Of a stretch of 64,000 bases of DNA, positions 18,869 through 28,454 are shown piece after piece. Within the stretch, counting starts at the first letter, position 1; the number at the start of each line of letters is the position of its first letter. Below the pieces are notes generated by a model. The model saw only the letters and a list, made by a program, of their open reading frames with translations. It did no database searches and was not told the origin of the DNA. Both the position numbers and the translations under genes were made by a program. This stretch comes from Phymatolithon calcareum (lineage: Eukaryota > Rhodophyta > Florideophyceae > Hapalidiales): positions 2,976,001-3,040,000 of the forward strand of contig OZ345352.1 in NCBI GenBank assembly GCA_977006965.1. Reading direction: 5' to 3'.

Positions 18869-20459
18869 AGCGCAAACGGGCAAGCGAATGTCGCAAGCAT
18901 TTCATGGTCTCCATTCCTGGAAGATTTTCAGGAGAGAATGTTCTATGCGGTGTGGATGCTAGCTCACTATTTTGCCTGCCGTTCTCCTCTCTGGATTTAG
19001 ATATCTATTTGAGTGCCACTGTTGCTCGCAGGGTACAGTGCTTGTCCAGAAATCGATGATAGTTATAAATACCAATTCCAAATATTTTCTACTCAACATC
19101 GCCATATATCTTGCTGGACTTCTTCGGCGGTCTCGCACGTAGTCTTCTCCCTCTTTAATAACTGTCACTGTTCTCAAAGAGCCCTAAGCGTTTTTGTCCA
19201 GAACGAGTTAGAAACCCGTGTCTGGTCGGAATTTTGTTGATAACGTCTCCTTGTGCTTTACATGTCGGTGCTAGAGTTTCCCACTCCAGAGGTGTTTTTT
19301 AGATGACTCAGCGCCTAGTTTGAGTCCTCTAATCAAAAAAGACATTATTTCTCTCAACGTACGTTGGATATGTTTCGAAGTCCATTCATCATATTACAAT
19401 TTGCTCTGGAGCTGAACTTCGTACATCACGATTTTTGGGGAACATCCCCTACAGGAAGTGTTAAGACCTGTAACGCACCGCTAAAAGGAATTTTTCCTGC
19501 GAGCCTATTCCAGACGCAGAAGTAGAGTGGGAGATGTCGCACTCGGAAAGAAAACTTGCCAGTATCCAAAAGTATTAATTGAAAATGCGTCTCATCGTAC
19601 TTGTACAAATGCCCAACGTCAGATTGAGGCCTGTTCGGTAATGGAAAGGCTGGACATGCCTGGCACCCCATATATTCTCCATGTCACTAAAGGGTACTGT
19701 GTCGAAATCACGCTGGCTAATGGTGACTTGAAGACTTTGCGTAAATGATGTGCTTCCATTTTTAGTACTCTAAAAAGCACGCATGATAATGCGCTTTCCT
19801 GCTCACCAAGTCCAATTTGGTGTAGGTTGAATTTCAACCATGAACGAGGGTGACCTCCAACAGAAGAAGACCAAGCATAAGAGAAGAGATACGGTATCCT
19901 GGGTAGTGCTTGAAAAGCCTTGGCGGTATATTCGTAAGACTATAAAAAACCATGACGGAGACGCATGTACAGAAGATGGCAAGCTGTTCGTTAAGGAATG
20001 GTGCCACTGTATTTGTGCAATTAGCACAACGCTTACCAGTAATCGGGCCTTTATGTATCGATGTATAGGGCGGAATATGTTTCAAATCTGCAGTGCATGA
20101 AAAGCACTGGAAGTGGATACGGATCAATTCAGGAGGGAAGAGCCTTCACACAGGGGATAGCTCCTTGCTTCACGCTTTCTCTCCAATTAGGTCACCAAAA
20201 TAGATTGATACATTTTCACATTCTACGTCGAAAATGATTGCTAACTTTTCCTTAGACGCGTTAAAGCTTTAAATAAAAATCTACATTTTTTCTTCTTCTT
20301 TTAAGGGCATTCAGGAGGGTGTAAATGAAATTTAAGAACAAAAGAAATGAGACTTGTCAGGCAATTCGGGCTTGTGTGAATCAACTGTTGAGTAGATTGA
20401 ACACGAATCATGACGGACCAATTTTTGGTAGAATTGGCTGAAATTCCATTTTATTCCCA
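18869..20459. other. Stretch without a clear gene
   Basis: Up to 19711 it belongs to the duplication. Small plus-strand frames at 19527-19748 and 19840-20100 (MNEGDLQQKKTKHKRR...) are open but have no motif. A scrap of S1 tail (GCTTTAAATAAAAATCTACA) lies near 20262-20300. Confidence 0.35.
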
Positions 20460-20616
20460 GACGACGACACGATACACAAAGGGCTCATATTGCTTATTCA
20501 TGTGGACAGAACCTCTTGGCACTAGGAAAGTTACCCCAGGCGTCCGCAGATGCGTTGGTAACTTTTAAATAAAAATCTACCTTTCTTCTTCTTCTTCCTT
20601 CTTCTTCATGTGCACA
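20460..20616 (+). mobile_element. Short retroposon, group S1
   Basis: GTTACCCCAGGCGTCCGCAG then ATGCGTTGGTAACTTTTAAA and TAAAAATCTACC, ending in a CTT repeat. The tail matches the terminus of the family E LINE (near 44090, minus strand). Confidence 0.65.
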
Positions 20617-20777
20617 GAGTCCACAAGTTTCGTCCCTCCGTAGACCAGAGCAGAGCGCCGATATCAAACGGGGGAATGACAGGAGTTATTCTCTAGATGC
20701 GTTGTTATGTCACAACAGTGGCTCCGTAATGACAGGAGCAGTACGTGTCATATACTATTATGACATGCCTCCCAAGT

Positions 20778-20804
20778 ATCGAAGTACCATGATGGTACTT
20801 CGAT
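20778..20804. repeat. 27-bp perfect palindrome
   Basis: ATCGAAGTACCAT and ATGGTACTTCGAT around a single G. No associated gene is identified. Confidence 0.8.
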
Positions 20805-21706
20805 GTGATGATGCCAGTATGTCGAAGAAGTGGTGGATAAAAATCAACAAATCCTAAGCTTCCATCACACACTGCCATCCAGACGCTTGGTCGGCGAAAC
20901 TCCCATGGATCTACTTGACAAACTTTAGCTTCAGTAGCCTCCTCCAGTGCAGCACTGCTTGCCTACTTCCCTAACAGTGCTGTTGCGGTGTCCTTTTGCA
21001 TATTTACTCATGAGCCTCCCTTTTGCTCATGCTCTTTTGGCAAACGTGTTTCTGTAAGTACACCTTGAGAATATGCCTCTCATCCACATATCGCACGAGC
21101 AGATACAAGCCCAGTCATTGTTTGAGCTCTTTTCACCTGTAGACTGTTCGTCGCGCTGGTTGACCTTCTTGTTCCCGTCCTTCTCATGCAGCAGTGATCC
21201 CCCTCAAGTGTCTACTACATCTTTTCATCCCTTCTATTTTGCGCATCCAACAGCCCCGCGCACGAAAGCAGTTCATCATGAACTGCGAAAAAGTTGATTT
21301 CGGCAACAATCGACTTGCGAACAAAGCAAAAGACAACAAAGTAATATATGTTCTCAGGACATCTTGTACAGTACTTGTGCTGTTCTGCGTTTTTCTAATT
21401 CTTATATGTGCGTGTATGATACTGCATAAACTACGTACGAATTGCAATACAATTCTGTCAACGGTTTTTGGGCTATCGTTTTTCTATCGTTTTTTGATAG
21501 TACAGTACCAAAAATAGTCGACTGTGCATTTTGCGACATCCCGGCCGGGACGCAACTAACAACGTTACCACTCGTTCCCGTTCAACAGGAAAAGGACTTT
21601 TCTCTTTGAACTCGTTTATCGCCACAATCCTCATGGCAGTCAATACATAGTTTACAAAAATAAGTTCTCCTGACCTAAACTACTCATCTGACCTACTCCC
21701 TTCCCG
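20805..21706. other. Stretch without a clear gene
   Basis: A plus-strand frame from 21278 to 21517 (MNCEKVDFGNN..., two hydrophobic stretches) could be a small membrane protein but has no supporting homology. The rest shows no gene. Confidence 0.35.
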
Positions 21707-23194
21707 TCACCTATCCGCCTCAAATCGTGGCGACGGTCCATAAAACGCCGACGTAGGCACAGCCCCAACGCTCATAAGACCCGCGTCCCGCCCATTCTGA
21801 ATATCGTTCCCCGGAGGACCCATCGGCAGCATGACAAACACGCTCGGATCATAAACCGCTTCCGCGCCACGATCCATCCACAACCCAGGCGTCCCCAATC
21901 TCGAATCGCCCCCTCCCCGCCCCCCGCCTGTGCGCGCCATCTCGTGCGCCTTCCGTCGCCACGACTGCGCATCATGCGGCACAGCCGCCTTCACGCCATG
22001 CAACACAACGCGCACAACAACCCAGATAAGCACCAGCCCTGCAGCCACTGCGAAGAAAGGCGCGACAAAAACCAGCGAGAATCTGCCACATTCAGAGTAG
22101 ACATCCACGTCACCGCTACAATCCGGCGACCAGTCCTCCGCCTTCATTGCAAACACCGCCTTCGCAGCATCTGACGCCGTCAACGGTGGCAGATTGGTAA
22201 TATTACCCCTGACATTCGCCCGTCGCACGCCTGGCTGCTCCATCTGCGCGGTACGAAATAGCGATATAGCCTGCGTGAAATTCGACGCAGTGAACCCATC
22301 GGAAACGCACGACACATTGTACATCCTCGCATTAGGTCTCCCCTCTCGCGTCGCATTCACCGACAGCCACCACGGCTTCCCGTCCCCGTCTATCACGCGC
22401 TGCACGTCATTCTCCGACATCAGGGTTTCCACGCCGTGCGCGTAAATCCTTCTTCCGCCTGTCGCGCGACGCGTGATATCCGGGATGGATGCCCCCTCCC
22501 AGAAGTAGAAGGCCAGCATCATCTCCTTGTCATATGTCAAATCGCCAGACCCGTGTCTACCTTCCGGGGCCTCGCTCGCATTCGACACGACAGTGTGAAA
22601 CGCCTTGTCGCTCCGTTCGATCCACAAATTCCCGCAGTGGACACAAGATGACACGGAAACCGTGCAATCGGCCGCGAGTACGCGGCGCGAGCCTCTGAGT
22701 GCATTTCTTGTGCGTACTTCGGATGCGCGCGGACTTTTCGCACTGCCTTCGAGAACGACCTCCCATTCACGATCCACCCACTCGAATCGCTGCACGAGGA
22801 GCGCCGCTGCTGCTATGCCGGCCTCGGAATGACCGTTCCATTCTGAGGCGCATACGCCCTTCGAGGCGTGAACGGTGTAGGGTCGACAGCGGGTATCCTT
22901 GCTGATGCCGGACTCTACTAGAAGCTCGAGGGGGATGAGGAGGGATAGGGCTGTTAGGAGGAAAAGGACCCACCAGGTGCGACCGCGACGGAGACGGGGA
23001 CCGGCACTGCCGAGAAGGAGGGAGGATGGGGTGATTTCGGCGGCGTCGGTGCAGGTTGTGCGGCCGTGCGTGGAAACCTCCCAGGCGGAGGCGCGCGCGT
23101 AGATGGATTCGGACAGACGGGTTACTATGGCGTGCACGGCCCAGACGAGGAGGTTCATCAGCGCGTTGACGAGCCCCAGCGGGACCACCACCAT
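21707..23194 (-). CDS. Membrane protein with large ectodomain, unknown family
   Basis: A 495-aa protein if the start is ATG 23194, which has a strong context (CCGCCATGG) and opens directly into a hydrophobic segment. The same frame is open to an ATG at 23395 (562 aa), but that extension is Cys-rich and less convincing. Hydrophobic segments lie near residues 2-25, about 75-97 (WWVLFLLTALSLLIPLELLV) and about 385-412 (SLVFVAPFFAVAAGLVLIWV). The ~290 residues before the last one contain several N-glycosylation sequons and Cys pairs, so they are likely lumenal or extracellular. The C-terminus is Gly/Arg/Pro-rich and cytoplasmic. GC is high compared with its flanks, which supports a real gene. No family recognised. 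Confidence 0.65.
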   Translation of the reverse strand: MVVVPLGLVNALMNLLVWAVHAIVTRLSESIYARASAWEVSTHGRTTCTDAAEITPSSLLLGSAGPRLRRGRTWWVLFLLTALSLLIPLELLVESGISKDTRCRPYTVHASKGVCASEWNGHSEAGIAAAALLVQRFEWVDREWEVVLEGSAKSPRASEVRTRNALRGSRRVLAADCTVSVSSCVHCGNLWIERSDKAFHTVVSNASEAPEGRHGSGDLTYDKEMMLAFYFWEGASIPDITRRATGGRRIYAHGVETLMSENDVQRVIDGDGKPWWLSVNATREGRPNARMYNVSCVSDGFTASNFTQAISLFRTAQMEQPGVRRANVRGNITNLPPLTASDAAKAVFAMKAEDWSPDCSGDVDVYSECGRFSLVFVAPFFAVAAGLVLIWVVVRVVLHGVKAAVPHDAQSWRRKAHEMARTGGGRGGGDSRLGTPGLWMDRGAEAVYDPSVFVMLPMGPPGNDIQNGRDAGLMSVGAVPTSAFYGPSPRFEADR

Positions 23195-24073
23195 GGCGGT
23201 GGCTAGTCCGGGGAGCGGAGGGGATTGTGGGGAGCAAGTAGAGGAGATTCTGCGTGATGCCCCGCTTGGCGCATGGTGGAGACAATTTCGTGCGCACTGT
23301 TTGATGGCAAGTGGGCTTGATACGTGGATGCCAGATATTGTGCAAGAACATTCCACACACGGGGAGAGGGGGATGCCGGTGTTAGGGTTGTGCATTGACT
23401 TTTGGATCGGATATGCATAATAAGTAAAGTAGGATCAATACGATCTTGTTTTTTCTTTTGATGTTTACGATAATTTTGAAGGGCTTTCTGGTGTAAAATA
23501 ATTAAAATAATAAATTATTCTCGATACGTAGAGAATATTTCGATTTCGGTCAAAACGATGTCGTTATCGCCAGAAATTTATTTCAACAGAAAATCCTTGA
23601 AAAATGAGCGACAATCTAGAAGAGCAACCAATGCCAATAAGTGATGACATCATTATCGAGGCTGAACAGTATCACAGAATTTCATTGATAGCGTGCATCA
23701 AGATTATCGTACAGATGATCGTTACGTGGTATGCGAAGCAGGATCGCAAAGTTGCAGACGTTTACGACCTGCAGTCGTCATCGGTCCTCGATTTATGGAT
23801 CCATAAATTCTTCGCAAGTTGGAAAAATTCAAACTGATTGGACTCATCTCAGACACCGAGATGTAAAGCAGTTGAAGCTTGCTTCTTTATTGGTCGTTCA
23901 AGAACTTCATACTTCTGATTTAAAAAAAGAAACCAATGAAAACTTGACTTTGACAGTTTGATAAAAACTATGATCCAGAATCCGCAGGCCATCAATAATC
24001 AGGATGATTCTTTACTGCCCATGAGCAGAACTGTACAGTATGTATTGACCTACTGTATGTCTCTTATGATATG
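23195..24073. other. Upstream region and gene-free stretch
   Basis: The first 200 bp is open in frame with the preceding gene. A small AT-rich frame at 23604-23837 (MSDNLEEQPMPISDD...) has no firm match. Confidence 0.35.
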
Positions 24074-25366
24074 CAGTCAACCCTCGATAACTGGATCCTC
24101 TTTAAGTGTATAACCTCGGTTTTTAGAATATTGCGTGCGTCCACGAATACCGTTTAGTCCAAAATTTATCGAAATTTTAACATATTCAGAATACTCACTT
24201 CGTAGAATATCCTGACTGCCGATGCACGGCGCATACTTTAAAAATGTATAAAATATTGAGTACATGCCACGGAGCATATTCTGCACGTTACCACTTGTCC
24301 ACAGCATGTAGTGAGGCACAGCCCTCCATCTCCATGGCGGCCAGACTTCGGTAAGAGTGCTCGAGTGTACGCGCATCTTATTACCGATCGCGTCTACGAG
24401 GACTGTTGACACTGCGCCAGCATTCAGCCCTCCATAGTGGTAGCAATCCCGATCCCGGCAATGCCGTAGAACACGATTTTAGCTACCACATAATCTTCGA
24501 ATGGGGATAAAGTCATCAGCGACCCAGCTCTTTAAAGCTGCACTTGCGCTCCTGCAGCCCTCTGAAGTCATGGAAACCCCAATCTAGTTAGTGCCGCCCC
24601 ATCCACAACTGCAAATGTGAGAATTTCTACAATTGCAATACCAACCTCTTCTTTGTAATCCAGGTTTTCAGCGTAAGCAAGTATGTCGGCAATTAGCATG
24701 CGAATACCAGTTATCCCTGCTACATCGGGCCTGCGCAAGCCCCTCTGTATCTCTATTATCCGCGGAGCCTCCATCTACTTTCGTGACTTTCCGGTCGGTC
24801 CGTCGCCATCTTCGAAAAGCGCTCCAGGCGTTTCTGGGCTTATTGTTGCATCATCCAGTGTGACTAGCTCCTCTACATCCTCTGCGTGAAGTCTGTCGCT
24901 GCCCATGGCGTCCATATTCCCAACTCTGACCGCGGTTCCAAAGCATGATACCAACTGACGACTCGTCAGATTCTCCAACCTTACACACGCTTCAACCACT
25001 TTATCTGCCACAGTTGGTTCATACTGTACGCATGCGCAACAGTTACGCAGATATACACTAATACATCGGTGTCACCATGATCCCCCAGTGATGCTGCAGT
25101 TCCGGGCCGGACAGTTCCCACAAGCCTAATGCCGTCAACAATTGCAACTATTGAAAATTATACTATCGCATCACCATCCGCTTCTCAGATTCGCGCAGTG
25201 TGTCGGCATCGGTTGCCGCAACTAAACGTCGGCTGCGTCTGCAACATGGGCTGCTGAGCTACACGTGTAGTCTTTGCGATATGATATGAATTCACTCCTG
25301 GAATATCCTCGATATCTGGATTTCTGACTCCCCGACCGAAGCCATCCAGTTATCGAGGGTTGACTG
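24074..25366. mobile_element. DNA transposon with 23-bp TIRs, pogo/Tigger-like
   Basis: Perfect terminal inverted repeats lie at 24074-24096 (starting CAGTCAACCCTCGATAACTG) and 25344-25366. CAGT...TCGATAA termini are typical of pogo/Tigger elements. TA follows the right end; the left flank reads TG where TA would be expected, so the TA duplication is not clean. The 1,293-bp interior holds only broken frames. Minus-strand 24775-25011 includes a segment (VVEACVRLENLTSRQLVSCF) that weakly recalls the end of pogo-type transposases. I see no intact transposase: a degraded or non-autonomous copy. Confidence 0.7.
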
Positions 25367-25478
25367 TATCAGTTCTTGGCATGTCGCCAAAGTGCCACTA
25401 GTTGACTTCATGGCAAGCATCTTGCGAAATAGTTTGAGCAAGAGATGCATATGATGCAGCAGTTCTGTAGTTGCTCAT

Positions 25479-25582
25479 CACGGGGCCTGCAAGTGTCGGA
25501 CAGCTTAAGTTTCAACCATGCATACAGTATCATATCCCATCATTGTTGGAACTTAACCTGTCCGACTTTTGCAGGCCCCGTG
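25479..25582. repeat. 38-bp-arm hairpin
   Basis: The arms at 25479-25516 and 25545-25582 (CACGGGGCCTGCAA..., TTAAGTTTCAAC) pair with about four mismatches around a 28-nt loop. Size and near-perfect pairing resemble a small-RNA precursor or a tiny foldback element. Confidence 0.65.
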
Positions 25583-25787
25583 GCGTCGCCGTGGGCCTGG
25601 TGCCCAGGACGGTCCCGACTTGAGGTCCACATGCCCTTGTGACACATGGAAAAGAAAACGGCATTCTGCGTTTCCGCCGTGCCTAATGCTTACAGCGTAA
25701 CCATTGTGTACACACAGTTGCAGCCGCCACCGCCGCCGCCTGTCTGCCCGCCGTTGCCAATGCTCACCCCCGCGCTCCCAGCCACTG

Positions 25788-26060
25788 TCACACACTATCA
25801 GTAGCAGTGCTGTACGGCCTGCTTACCGCCGCGCGTCGATATACCGCCATCGCCCTTCCTATTGCCTTCATCATCTTTAGTCTTGCTCGAGCACTCATGA
25901 TACGATTCATGGTCTTCTCGTCTGTGGCTCCTTCGCTCTCAGTAGTGATGCCGAGATATTCTGTCTTGTCCACAACTGTACGAAGGTTGTAGTCGACGAA
26001 GAACTGCCTGAACCTTTTTTGTTTTTCACGCGTTCGGGAAGAAAGAAAAATGGGTCCAGG
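25788..26060 (-). mobile_element. LINE RT fragment
   Basis: Minus-strand DKTEYLGITTESEGATDEKT, NRIMSARARLKMMKAIGRA matches the region after the RT catalytic core in family E (LLEYLGTTIDNTGVTHHAT, LNRINAAKG). Truncated at both ends. Confidence 0.6.
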
Positions 26061-26479
26061 TATGGTGGTAAAGAATACTTGCATAATACTTACATTGAAC
26101 GTTTATTCCCCTATAGGGCTAGCAAGCAGTGCTCTTTATTTTTCCTCTACTTGGATGACGGCAGGCGTTAATCCTGCTAGCTAATTGTAAGAACGCTTCT
26201 TCTCTGCCTGCCGCTCGTCATTAGACGATTCCACCTGAAGCAAATGTGGTGGTTCAACGATTTCAACATCATGCTCGACTTCCCGCCCGCCTCCGCCGAC
26301 GGAGGATTGAGAGCAGCAACTTCCCAGGTCAGAACTTCAACGTACGCAAGCGAGGGTCTCCATCAACGAACCGACACCCTCCATTCCAAACCTCCACTTG
26401 GATTACAGCAGGTCGTAACTTCTGCCGGCAAGAATACTTCCTAGATGTAATGAGATCCATAGCCAAACCTGCACGCCGT
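26061..26479. other. Gene-free stretch
   Basis: No gene supported. Confidence 0.4.
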
Positions 26480-26662
26480 CTAAATCATCTAAACGAATAG
26501 ACATATATGGACTCTAAAACAGCCACTTTGCTACACCGAATGCAAAACTCTTCCTAGGACATAATCAAGCCAAATTTTCTCGGCACTCGATAAGTTGCCC
26601 GAAGCGTCTGCAGATTCGTTGATAACTTTTAAATAAAAACCTACTTTCTTCTTCTTGTAGTT
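26480..26662 (+). mobile_element. Short retroposon, group S1
   Basis: AATCAAGCCAAATTTTCTCGG, GTTGCCCGAAGCGTCTGCAG, then TTCGTTGATAACTTTTAAA and TAAAAACC with a CTT-rich end. Upstream similarity to the 15885-16080 copy supports a unit of about 150-180 bp. Confidence 0.65.
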
Positions 26663-26859
26663 TCGCGCAAGGTCCACCAAATTACCCCCAAGCCTTCTCA
26701 CCAGAGGCGCATGTACGCGAAGAAGTTCGAGAAATGCTCCAGAAAGCATAGCGATTTGCGGGAGACTCTCCATAAAATCATTTTACTTTGTCCATATAAA
26801 CCTCAGTTTTTGCAGCACGAGAGGGTTACTTGGTTCAAGAAGAATGATATTCTAGTATT

Positions 26860-27208
26860 TTTCAGCAACTGTTTAGTTGTTTACTTGAAAGCCCTCATTA
26901 ACACTCCTAAGACTGTACGAAAGCAGCTTTTCTTAACTTGGTCATTCTAGTAGATTGCCTGGTCCCTAATACAGGGACACGTCGTTTTTTATATTGTCAA
27001 TTATGCTGACACTGTAGAGTAGTGTGAAGTCCAATGCCGTTTCCGTTCTTAACATTTCTCCGGAGTCCAGTTCATACTTTGTTAGGGTCTTGCGTATGAT
27101 CTCCAGGTGGCGCTCTGCTGCCGGTCTGAACGTGTCTGATAATAGCGTCGTGCTCACTTGAGGAAACCTGCCGCTTGCGTATTTCATGACCAGTTGTCGA
27201 TGTCGCAC
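26860..27208 (-). mobile_element. LINE fragment, family B2
   Basis: Minus-strand frame 27208-26966 gives VRHRQLVMKYASGRFPQVS, then helical sequence to KNDVSLY. It is followed by a UTR with the GTCCCTGTATTAGGGACC hairpin and the terminus GGCTTTCAAGTAAACAACTA near 26870. Sister of the fragments at 4435-4745 and 7121-7262. Confidence 0.8.
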
Positions 27209-27559
27209 CTTGATGATATTCTGGTATACTTTTCGCAGAGTGAATATGTTTGGATTCCTTTTTCTTGTTCAGTCCTCCATGATCAATTTACTATATTTTT
27301 GGAAAGCACGGCTTAAAAATTACGGGCCTCTCTATCTGCAAATCTTAAAATTCAGGCTTCCAAGTATATTGACGCGTGAATATTATCCAAACTGAGCATT
27401 ACAGACGTAGCGTCCTGAAGCTGAGCACTTCCCAAGAACATGGTGAGCTCATATATCCTATACAAGTAGCCTGATAGATTAGCCAGGATTATTTTGCTCT
27501 CACATCGCCAATTCGAAGGGGAAATCAGCTACACCTGACGCAAACTCTGTCGAACAAAT

Positions 27560-28021
27560 ATGGGCTGCTGTGTTTCTCGACCACCACGCTCCTTGCGGTC
27601 TGGTTCATCATGGACCTCTTTAGGCCCGAACAGTGTACCCCAGCTCTCCAAGTTTCCCGCAGCAGAAGCTGAAATTCCTAATAAGGAACACTTGCAAGTG
27701 CCTGGTACGGACCAACGGGAAGAAGAGAGTCGCATTCTTCCAAAATACGACATCATATCTATTTCATCTGAAGAGAACATGACATCAGAGGAGGACCGGA
27801 TTTCGGCACAGGACGCTATTGACTGCCTGGAGAACATTAATGAACCTGAGTCAATCGTGTACACTTTCAGGTCTATAGAGTTTGAAGAAATGCTAGCTGA
27901 GGAAAGAGTGAATCGCTCAAAGGAAGCAACTGAGCAAGTGAAAAAGGGTATTCTTCCTGTTTCCAAATCTGGAAGGGCAAAAGGATTTATCACGTACACA
28001 CCTAGCATGCATTACTCATGA
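27560..28021 (+). CDS. Putative N-lipidated protein (MGCC family), short
   Basis: A 153-aa protein starting MGCC (Gly2, Cys3, Cys4), again a myristoylation/palmitoylation-type start. The middle is acidic and Ser-rich. Residues 98-114 (SIVYTFRSIEFEEMLAEE) correspond to the SPVKTYRSAEFVQEMAE motif that occurs three times in the protein at 5200-6204. Only one copy is present here and there are no internal repeats. Kinase-type Ser/Thr sites are plausible but unproven. The two genes probably share ancestry. No known family is recognised. The start is the first ATG and the lipidation signal depends on it. Confidence 0.7.
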   Translation: MGCCVSRPPRSLRSGSSWTSLGPNSVPQLSKFPAAEAEIPNKEHLQVPGTDQREEESRILPKYDIISISSEENMTSEEDRISAQDAIDCLENINEPESIVYTFRSIEFEEMLAEERVNRSKEATEQVKKGILPVSKSGRAKGFITYTPSMHYS

Positions 28022-28084
28022 TGAGACTTCTGCAAATACGATGTCCATTAGGCAATGAACCGCTCCCAGGACATTTTGCCCAAT

Positions 28085-28250
28085 TATGGGCTAGAGGTGA
28101 TATTCCACCAGATCGAGTCACACCCGACCATGCAAATGTCCAACATAGAAAGACCCTGCCGGTGGCCGTACGTCCTTAGCAAAAAAGTCCCCAAGCGTCT
28201 ACAGATGCGTTGGTAACTTTGAAATAAAAAGTCCCATTTCTTCTTCTTTC
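28085..28250 (+). mobile_element. Short retroposon, group S1
   Basis: CCACCAGATCG head (also in the 8460-8605 copy), GTCCCCAAGCGTCTACAG, ATGCGTTGGTAACTTTGAAA, TAAAAAGTCCC and a CTT-rich end. Confidence 0.6.
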
Positions 28251-28432
28251 TCAGAGCATTTCTATCTTGGACATGAGGCACATGTCGAAGTAGGATAAAA
28301 GAAAAAGGTTGGCATTTCTGTTGGAAAGTTTATCCGTACATCAGTGAAACAGGTTCACAAGTGAATTCTCTCATGGATACTAGTGGTCCATAGTCCTTTT
28401 TCCCACCTCTACTAGTGTCTATTTTACGGAAA

Positions 28433-28454
28433 TTTTCCCTCAATTGAGGGAAAA
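28433..28454. repeat. 22-bp perfect palindrome
   Basis: TTTTCCCTCAA and its exact complement with no spacer. Confidence 0.75.

Larger units (their letters stand above)
16149..19711 (+). repeat. Segmental duplication, copy A
   Basis: This 3.56-kb block is repeated in the same orientation at 31963-35522 with only scattered differences. It holds the 3' part of a dead family C LINE (to 16892), about 1.4 kb without a recognised gene, the YcnI-like gene, and 0.8 kb downstream. Both copies carry the same LINE stop codon, so the LINE was dead before duplication. The left edge lies inside LINE sequence. At the right edge copy A runs into unique sequence while copy B meets a LINE fragment. Confidence 0.9.

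Noticed and set aside
16149-19711. LINE 3' transduction as origin of the duplication
   Set aside because: No poly(A) tract or target-site duplication at the right end of either copy.
23604-23837. 77-aa ORF near the DNA transposon as a CENP-B-like DNA-binding domain
   Set aside because: Resemblance is too weak, and it lies outside the terminal repeats.
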